Positions 58,738 through 64,000 of a stretch of DNA of 64,000 nucleotides are shown in pieces. Under the pieces are notes generated by a model. The model had not been told where the DNA came from and ran no database searches. It saw only the letters and a list, made by a program, of their open reading frames with translations. The DNA comes from Hymenobacter sp. YIM 151500-1 (GTDB taxonomy: Bacteria > Bacteroidota > Bacteroidia > Cytophagales > Hymenobacteraceae), in contig NZ_CP110139.1 of assembly GCF_025979885.1 (NCBI RefSeq), positions 2,991,501 through 3,055,500 on the forward strand, in the 5' to 3' direction. Positions within the stretch are counted from its first letter, which is position 1; each line of letters starts with the position of its first letter. A program made the position numbers and the translations under genes.

Positions 58738-61371
58738 ATGCGGCACTTTAGCTTTCTGTTACTTCTCTTCCTGTGTGTAGTGCCGTTGCTCGGGCGGGCC
58801 GGCGTGGTGCGGGGCCGCATCACCGACCCCAAAAACGAGCCGTTGGCCTTTGCCAACGTGGCCGTGCGCGGCGAAACCACCAGCACGGCATCCAACGAGC
58901 AGGGCCAGTACCAGCTTCGCTTGCCAGCTGGCACCTACCAGCTGGTGTTTCAGTACGTGGGCTACAAGCCCCGGCTGGAGCAGATACGCGTAGCGGGCGG
59001 CGACACGGCCACCGTGCTCAACGTGACGCTCACGCCCGAGCCCTACACCCTGGGCAACGTGACGGTGCGGGCCTCCGACCGGGACCCGGCCTACGCCATT
59101 GTGCAGCACGCCATTGATTGGCGGCGCTACCACCGCGCCGAGGTAGCCGCCTTCACGGCCCGCACTTACATCAAGGCGGTGGTACGCCTCACCGATGTGC
59201 CCAACAAGATTTTCGGGTTGGTGAAGGTAGACCCCGGCGTGAAGAAGGGCATTGTGTATCTGTCGGAGTCAGTGTCAGATTTATCGTTTCGGCAGCCCAA
59301 TGTGGTGCAGGAGCGGATGATTTCGTCCAGGGTCAGCGGCAACAGCCGGGGCTTCAGCGTGAACCGGGTGTCGGGGCAGTTCAATTTCTACGAGAACATG
59401 ATTAAGTCGGGCTTTTCGGAGCGGGGCTTCGTGTCGCCGATTGCCCAGAATGCCTTGCTGTTCTACAAGTACGAGCTGGTGGGTACTTCCCAGCTGAACG
59501 GGCACACGCTCAACAAAATCCGCGTGTCGCCCCGCCGCCGCATCGACCCGGCCTTCTCGGGCTTCATCTACGTGCTGGAAGACGGCACCTGGCGCCTGCA
59601 CAGCGTAGACCTGAGCCTGAACTCCGACGCCGGCATCGAATACGCCGACAAGGTGCAGATTGAGCAGCTGTTTGGGCCCGCGCCGGGCGCCTCGCACGCC
59701 TGGGTGCTTCAGTCGCAGAAGGTGTATCTGAGCGGCTCGGGCCTGGGGTTCAAGGGCAACGCCTCGGTGAATGCCGTGCTGTCGAACTACCGCGTGAAGC
59801 CTACTTACCCGGCCCCGCCGCCCGCTCTGGTGGCCGCCCAGCAGGCCGCCCCCGCCCCCACCGACGCCGGCCGCCGCGAAACCGTAGCCGACGCCAAGCA
59901 GCAGCGGCCCCAGCTGCGCACCCTCAGCCGCGCCACCCGCCGCCAGGCCCGCCAGGCCGCAGCCGCCACCCCCGACACGGCCGCCTTCCGGCCCCTGGCC
60001 AAGGGCGAAATTATGGCCGTAGAAAAAGGCGCCAACGAGCGGGACTCCACCTACTGGAACGAGCTGCGGCCCATTCCGCTCACCGACGAGGAGCGCCGCG
60101 ACTACCAGGTGAAGGACAGCGCCGAGGCCATTACGAAATCGAAACCCTACCAGGACTCGCTGGACCGTAAGCGCAACCAGGTGGACCCGCAGAAGCTCCT
60201 GCTGCTGGGCTACCAGTACACCAACTCGTTTAAGAAGCGCACCGTGTCGGTGGAGCCTGTCACCAACGCCTTGCAGTACAACACGGTAGAAGGCGTGGTG
60301 GTGAATGTCGAAGCCACCTACATCCAGCGCTACGAGGACCGGCGCAGTTACTCGCTGCGGCCGGTGCTGCGCTACGGGTTCAGCAACCGGCTGTTCAGCC
60401 CCAGCCTGAGCGGGGGGTACACGTTTCGGCCCCAGTCGTTTAGCCGGGTGGGCTTTGCCGTGGGCCGCACCATCGAGAACTTCGACCCCCGCTCCCAGCT
60501 TACGCCCTTCATCAACAGCTACTACACGCTGTTCACCAACCGTAACTACGCCAAGCTCTACCGCCGCGACGCCCTGGAGCTGAACTACCGCACCGAAGTA
60601 GCCAACGGCCTGAGCCTGCGCCTGGCCGCCGCCTACGCCGACCGGCGCGAACTACAGAACACCACCATTAAGGTAGTCCGGGACATTGCGGGCCGGGCCT
60701 TCACCTCCAACCAGCCCGTGAGTGAGGAGCTGCCCGGCGGCACCGGCTTTGGCCGCAGCCAGGCCCTTACGCTGGACGCCCTGCTGACCTGGCAGCCCGG
60801 CCAGCAGTTCATTACCCGCCCCGACGGCAAGTTCAACCTCGGCAACTCCAAGTATCCGCAGTTTACGCTGGGCGTGCGTCAGGCTCTGCGCGGGGTGCTG
60901 GGCTCAGATGTACGCTTTACGCGCCTGGAGCTGGGCACCAGCAAGAATCTGGGCTTCGGGCTGTTCGGGGAAAGCAACTTCAACGTCCGGGCCGGCACTA
61001 CGCTGGGCGCCTCGGGCCTGACGTTTGTGGACTACCGCCACTTTGCCGGCAACCTCACCAGCCTGGCCGCCAACTTCGAGCAGTTTCAGCTGCTGGACTA
61101 CTACCGCTTCAGTACCCGCCGCAGCTACTTGGAGGCTCACTACAACCACCACTTCAACGGTTTCTTCTTCAATAAAATACCGCTGCTGCGCCGCCTGAAG
61201 TGGCAGGAAGTAGCTTCTCTGAACTACTTGCGCACCCAGGCCGCGGGCCATTATCTGGAGCTGGGCGTGGGCGTGGAGCACATCTTCAAAATCAACCGTA
61301 TCGACTTTTACACCGCCTTCCAATCAGGCCAGCGCCTCAGTTCCGGCTTCCGGTATGGCATAGGGTTTTAG
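58738..61371 (+). CDS. DUF5686 / carboxypeptidase-regulatory-domain outer-membrane protein
   Basis: 877 residues: signal peptide (about 1-20), CarboxypepD_reg-like domain (about 22-105; VVRGRITDPKNEPLAFANV), then the large DUF5686 region ending in a beta barrel. An Ala/Pro/Arg-rich low-complexity stretch lies around residues 360-425. The sequence ends RLSSGFRYGIGF with a terminal Phe as expected for BAM-dependent barrels. TonB-independent barrel proteins of this type are frequent in Bacteroidota but their role is not known. Confidence 0.88.
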   Translation: MRHFSFLLLLFLCVVPLLGRAGVVRGRITDPKNEPLAFANVAVRGETTSTASNEQGQYQLRLPAGTYQLVFQYVGYKPRLEQIRVAGGDTATVLNVTLTPEPYTLGNVTVRASDRDPAYAIVQHAIDWRRYHRAEVAAFTARTYIKAVVRLTDVPNKIFGLVKVDPGVKKGIVYLSESVSDLSFRQPNVVQERMISSRVSGNSRGFSVNRVSGQFNFYENMIKSGFSERGFVSPIAQNALLFYKYELVGTSQLNGHTLNKIRVSPRRRIDPAFSGFIYVLEDGTWRLHSVDLSLNSDAGIEYADKVQIEQLFGPAPGASHAWVLQSQKVYLSGSGLGFKGNASVNAVLSNYRVKPTYPAPPPALVAAQQAAPAPTDAGRRETVADAKQQRPQLRTLSRATRRQARQAAAATPDTAAFRPLAKGEIMAVEKGANERDSTYWNELRPIPLTDEERRDYQVKDSAEAITKSKPYQDSLDRKRNQVDPQKLLLLGYQYTNSFKKRTVSVEPVTNALQYNTVEGVVVNVEATYIQRYEDRRSYSLRPVLRYGFSNRLFSPSLSGGYTFRPQSFSRVGFAVGRTIENFDPRSQLTPFINSYYTLFTNRNYAKLYRRDALELNYRTEVANGLSLRLAAAYADRRELQNTTIKVVRDIAGRAFTSNQPVSEELPGGTGFGRSQALTLDALLTWQPGQQFITRPDGKFNLGNSKYPQFTLGVRQALRGVLGSDVRFTRLELGTSKNLGFGLFGESNFNVRAGTTLGASGLTFVDYRHFAGNLTSLAANFEQFQLLDYYRFSTRRSYLEAHYNHHFNGFFFNKIPLLRRLKWQEVASLNYLRTQAAGHYLELGVGVEHIFKINRIDFYTAFQSGQRLSSGFRYGIGF

Positions 61372-61760
61372 GCCTCACCCCCCGGCCCCCTCTCCCGCGG
61401 AGAGGGGGAGCCGGTTCCGCTGTTCTACGCCGCCCTGTCGGCTAGCGCCTCCAGCACGGCTATCACTGAGGACGATTATAAACAGTACAGCCGCGTAGCG
61501 GCTAAAGGATTGTAGTAGCCAGATTCATGCAGATAAGTTCAGCGCCGCGTAGCGGGGCAAGAGACGCTTGACCGTTTCTTGCCCCGCTACGCGGCGCTAT
61601 GCTGTTCTTTCCCATCCCTCTACAAACCTCTGGACCGCTACGCGGCCACTGTGCTGCTACAGCTTGGTAGCCGTGCTGGAGGCGGTAGCCGAAAGGGCGG
61701 CGCTGCCGAAATCGTCAGGCTCCCCCTCTCTACGGGAGAGGGGGACGGGGGGGTGAGGCC
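61371..61760. repeat. 390-bp element with ~42-bp terminal inverted repeats
   Basis: Ends 61371-61412 and 61718-61760 are inverted copies (GGCCTCACCCCCC... to ...GGGGGAGCC) differing at a few positions. Inside are 24-bp arms 61541-61564/61575-61598 with one mismatch (AGCGCCGCGTAGCGGGGCAA onward) and the short hairpin AGCCGCGTAGCGGCT. No gene is present. The element fits exactly between the TAG stops of two convergent genes and resembles a non-autonomous mobile or REP-cluster element. Confidence 0.75.
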
Positions 61761-62036
61761 CTACTTCACCTCTTCAAAATCAACGTAGTCGCCGCCCTCA
61801 GCATCCTTAGGCTTCGCTGACTGGGTGCGGGGCGGCACGTAGTCGACCCGAACTTGGCCGGGGCGGGTGGGCGGTGGCGGAGCCTGGTTGGGAAAAGCGC
61901 TTTCGAACTGCTGGCCGTAGCGGCGGGCCTGCTTCTTGAGCAGGTTGCCGACCAGCAGCCGTAGCAGCACGGGCAGCAACGTGCGCACCACAAACGACAC
62001 CAGCAGCAGAACAAGCAGAAACTTCAGCAAAAACAT
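61761..62036 (-). CDS. Small membrane-anchored DUF4834-like protein
   Basis: 91 residues from ATG 62036: hydrophobic N-terminus (MFLLKFLLVLLLVSFVVRTL) with one long helix, then basic KKQARRYGQQF, then a Pro-rich, disordered tail ending DYVDFEEVK. The arrangement matches DUF4834-type proteins of Bacteroidota, though similarity in so short a protein is hard to prove. The start shares one base with the stop of the FkbM gene (TGATG), so it is translationally coupled. Confidence 0.65.
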   Translation of the reverse strand: MFLLKFLLVLLLVSFVVRTLLPVLLRLLVGNLLKKQARRYGQQFESAFPNQAPPPPTRPGQVRVDYVPPRTQSAKPKDAEGGDYVDFEEVK

Positions 62037-62815
62037 CAGCGGGAGGCCACTTCGGCGGCCGGCGAAACAGGTTGGAAATATAAATCGGCCGAAACGGCGC
62101 TGGCCAGCTGGGCCTCGGAGCAGGGCATCAGCTTTTGGTCTTGCTCGGCCAGCACAAACGGCGCGTAGCCCAGTTCGGCTAACAACCCGGCCACGGCCCG
62201 GCGGTTTTCCAGGCCATTCAGCTCCGTTTGGATCAGGGGCCGGAAGCGGCGCAGCGTGTCCTGCATGTGCCGAAACACCTCGTACTCGAAGCCTTCCACG
62301 TCGCACTTCACAAAATCCAGACGAGGCAGGTGCCGAAAGAGTTCGTCGGGCACACGCATGGGCACGTCGTAGGTGCGGGCGTAGTGCTCATGGGGGTTGC
62401 TGGCCGCCACTTTGGTCATACCGTGGTGGAGCAGGCCGTTGCGCTCCGGGGTGCCCATCTGCACAGTGGTGTTTTGCCCGCCCAAGGCATACGGCAGCAG
62501 CGTCAGGTTGCTGATGCCACTGAGGCGCACGTTGTCTTGCCAAATGGCTTGAAACTCGGGAATGGGCTCCACGGCCAGCACCTGCCCCTCCGCCCCCACC
62601 AGGCGCGACAGCGCCACGGAGTAGTAGCCCAGGTTGGCCCCAATGTCGAGGCATACGAAGCCAGGGCGAATAATCTGGTGCAGAAAAAACAGCTCTGGAT
62701 ACTTGTCCTTGCCCCAGCCAGCACCCACCAGCCGCAGGTACACGCGGCTTACCAGCCGAATGTACCGCTCAAAGCCCAGTGTGCGGACCAGCAGCTTGCG
62801 AAATTGCTTCATCAT
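62036..62815 (-). CDS. FkbM family methyltransferase
   Basis: 259 residues. SAM-binding motif I is VCLDIGANLGYYSVALSR, followed by VEPIPEFQAIW; the FkbM hallmark LDFVKCDVEGFEYEVFRHM is clear. FkbM enzymes O-methylate sugars or natural products and often act on surface glycans. Two adjacent ATGs begin the gene; 62815 is used. Only the small DUF4834-like gene is in the same unit. Confidence 0.9.
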   Translation of the reverse strand: MMKQFRKLLVRTLGFERYIRLVSRVYLRLVGAGWGKDKYPELFFLHQIIRPGFVCLDIGANLGYYSVALSRLVGAEGQVLAVEPIPEFQAIWQDNVRLSGISNLTLLPYALGGQNTTVQMGTPERNGLLHHGMTKVAASNPHEHYARTYDVPMRVPDELFRHLPRLDFVKCDVEGFEYEVFRHMQDTLRRFRPLIQTELNGLENRRAVAGLLAELGYAPFVLAEQDQKLMPCSEAQLASAVSADLYFQPVSPAAEVASR

Positions 62816-62864
62816 ACGTGCCCGCAAAGATGCCGGAAAGCCGAGACATGCAGCGCCTAAGTCC

Positions 62865-63320
62865 TTACTCCTGGTTTCGGCTTCCGGCCCGCGCTACCGC
62901 AGCTGCTACCACGCCGCCCAGCAGGTACCAGGCCACGGTCATAGCTTGGGTTTGGGGAGTGCGGTTGCTGGGCGCTTCCCCCAGGCCCAGCGGCCCCGGC
63001 AGCACCACACCGCCAATGCCGGCGGCCAGGCCCAGCACGGTGCCGCGGGCCCAAGCACTGCGGCCGGTGCCTACCAAGCTGTAGTACAGGCCGTTGCTGA
63101 GTAGGTCGCCGGCTAGAGTCAGAGCGTAGGCCGTGCGGGTGTCGGGCTGGGGCGCCTGAGCCAGGCCCAGTAGCTTGCGCAGGCCGCGCATTCCCAGCAC
63201 GTCCATACGCGGGGCATCGTGGGGGCGCAGGCGGCGCACGGTTTCATGCACTACATTGAGCGCAACGGCACCGGCCAAGCCCGCACCGAGGGCTCGCCAT
63301 ATAGAGGAAGAAGTACGCAT
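62865..63320 (-). CDS. Unknown small membrane protein
   Basis: 151 residues. Three hydrophobic segments (about 8-22, 82-105 and 125-142) with Gly/Ala-rich helices, and a basic loop between the first two (HETVRRLRPHDAPRMDVLG). No known domain. It begins 142 nt before the tRNA gene on the opposite strand and stops 49 nt before the FkbM start. Confidence 0.65.
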   Translation of the reverse strand: MRTSSSIWRALGAGLAGAVALNVVHETVRRLRPHDAPRMDVLGMRGLRKLLGLAQAPQPDTRTAYALTLAGDLLSNGLYYSLVGTGRSAWARGTVLGLAAGIGGVVLPGPLGLGEAPSNRTPQTQAMTVAWYLLGGVVAAAVARAGSRNQE

Positions 63321-63396
63321 AGAAAAATAGAGAGGAAAAAGTAAGAAGCGGCGGGAGCGGACAGGTGCCTCGTGCGCAAAAAATTACGGAAACTGC

Positions 63397-63428
63397 TTGC
63401 GCGTTGTTCGTGCAGCTGCCTATCTTTG
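63397..63428 (+). promoter_or_regulatory. Promoter of the tRNA-Thr gene
   Basis: TTG at 63397-63399, a 21-nt spacer and TATCTTTG at 63421-63428 match the Bacteroidota promoter pattern 34 nt before the tRNA. Confidence 0.6.
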
Positions 63429-63461
63429 CCATTCCCAGTGGCCTCGTGCCAAGTGGGAAAC

Positions 63462-63534
63462 GCCTTCTTAGCTCAGCTGGTAGAGCAGCTCATTCGTAAT
63501 GAGCAGGTCGCAGGTTCGAATCCCGTAGAAGGCT
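63462..63534 (+). tRNA. tRNA-Thr (anticodon CGT)
   Basis: Acceptor GCCTTCT/AGAAGGC (63462-63468 and 63527-63533), D arm 63471-63486, anticodon arm GCTCA/TGAGC with loop TTCGTAA (anticodon CGT at 63495-63497), and T arm 63510-63526 with loop TTCGAAT. CCA is not encoded; the discriminator base is T63534. One T-stem pair is A63512 opposite C63524, a mismatch. Confidence 0.95.
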
Positions 63535-63538
63535 CTTG

Positions 63539-63571
63539 AAAGCCATTTTGCATTCGCGAAATGGCTTTTTT
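63539..63571 (+). terminator. Intrinsic terminator after tRNA-Thr
   Basis: AAAGCCATTT (63539-63548) pairs with AAATGGCTTT (63559-63568), followed by T residues, 5 nt after the tRNA end. Confidence 0.85.
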
Positions 63572-63719
63572 ATTTCTCTCATCACTAGTACGCAGAAGCG
63601 TTTGGCGGTAGGTGTTGCAATGTCTGGCCACTGTATAGACGCAACCTGCTCGCTAGCTAATGCCAACCACCTTTTAGTCAAGGTGAAAGCCCCCACTTGA
63701 AGCGACACGACTAAAACGC

Positions 63720-63758
63720 AAAACGACCGGCAAGCGCGTGAAGCTTGCCGGTCGTTTT
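63720..63758. terminator. Terminator at the end of the right-edge gene
   Basis: A 16-bp stem (63720-63735 with 63743-63758; AAACGACCGGCAAGC) with a 7-nt loop. It has A-run and T-run on its two sides, so it can end the leftward gene that stops at 63788. The 63572-63719 stretch before it shows nothing recognisable. Confidence 0.85.
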
Positions 63759-63787
63759 AACGGTAGTTCTATCGAACCAGTGCCGAC

Positions 63788-64000
63788 TTACAGACCTTTG
63801 GAGTAGTCATCATCGCCGTAGCCACGGGAGGCGCCGCGGTATACCGACTCATTGGAGCTGTTCCAGCGCGAGCTGGAAGCATCCGAAGAACCGGCTCCGT
63901 AGCCCTTAGAGTCGCTGTCGTAGCTGCTGTTTGCGGTGTTGCCAGCTTTGTAGCTGCCCGACTGGTACTTGTCCGAGCCGTAGTTGCTGGAGTTTCTGTA
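63788..64000 (-). CDS. C-terminus of a Ser/Gly/Tyr/Asn-rich protein (cut by window edge)
   Basis: The minus strand is open from the window edge to a TAA at 63790-63788, 70 residues, with no start codon inside. The translation is low-complexity: NSSNYGSDKYQSGSYK, then SYDSDSKGYGAGSSDASS, ending RGYGDDDYSKGL. A strong terminator follows. Tyr-Gly-Ser repeats of this kind occur in disordered tails of RNA-binding or surface proteins. No domain can be assigned as the N-terminal part is outside. Confidence 0.7.
   Translation of the reverse strand, partial: YRNSSNYGSDKYQSGSYKAGNTANSSYDSDSKGYGAGSSDASSSRWNSSNESVYRGASRGYGDDDYSKGL

Noticed and set aside
63490..63708. 72-codon minus-strand frame near the tRNA
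   Set aside because: It overlaps the 3' half of tRNA-Thr and its terminator.

Overview
The window looks like chromosomal DNA of a GC-rich member of the Bacteroidota, most likely Cytophagales/Hymenobacteraceae (Hymenobacter-like). This is inferred from gene content, not from a search. Supporting signs are a fused MurF-alanine racemase, two-ExbD TonB machinery, DUF6089 and DUF5686 proteins, paired secreted ferritin-like proteins, a BamA-Skp-UppS envelope cluster, little Shine-Dalgarno signal, and several -7 boxes of the Bacteroidota type TAnnTTTG. Coding density is high and most intergenic gaps carry palindromic repeats. There are no rRNA genes, CRISPR arrays, transposase genes or prophage genes; one tRNA gene is present.

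Layout, 0-13 kb: end of a membrane protein, a DUF389 membrane protein, cysteine desulfurase, glmM and mazG. Then comes an energy-transduction locus: exbB-exbD-exbD-tonB, a second tonB paralogue, a small membrane protein, a PstS-like lipoprotein and a TPR protein. 13-28 kb (mostly minus strand): outer-membrane and envelope biogenesis (nadK, two DUF6089 barrels, uppS, bamA, two Skp/OmpH chaperones, an RluA pseudouridine synthase), preceded by a CBS protein coupled to a BamA/TamA-like protein, an alpha/beta hydrolase, a TrpG/PabA-type amidotransferase, CvpA, YqeY and an unknown membrane protein.

28-45 kb: pdxJ, a selenium tRNA-modification unit (mnmH - small lipoprotein - selD), a TPR histidine kinase, an alpha/beta hydrolase, DinB, a tetrapyrrole-methylase family methyltransferase, feoAB with a recognisable promoter, a carboxypeptidase-regulatory-domain protein, an alpha/beta hydrolase-fold protein lacking its serine nucleophile, an OmpA lipoprotein and murF-alr. 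45-64 kb: a six-PAS histidine kinase, RarD, YfhO, a PLP-dependent deaminase, DUF4230, RecX, an EamA transporter, two exported ferritin-like proteins, DUF5686, DUF4834-like, FkbM methyltransferase, a small membrane protein, tRNA-Thr(CGT) and the C-terminus of a Ser/Gly/Tyr-rich protein at the edge.

The most unusual signals are an intrinsic terminator inside the signal-peptide codons of a DUF6089 gene, a TonB/ExbBD locus coupled to a PstS-like lipoprotein without PstCAB, the His-Gly-Gln elbow in a hydrolase, and several families of intergenic inverted repeats. One of these is a 390-bp element whose ~42-bp inverted ends abut the stop codons of both flanking genes.
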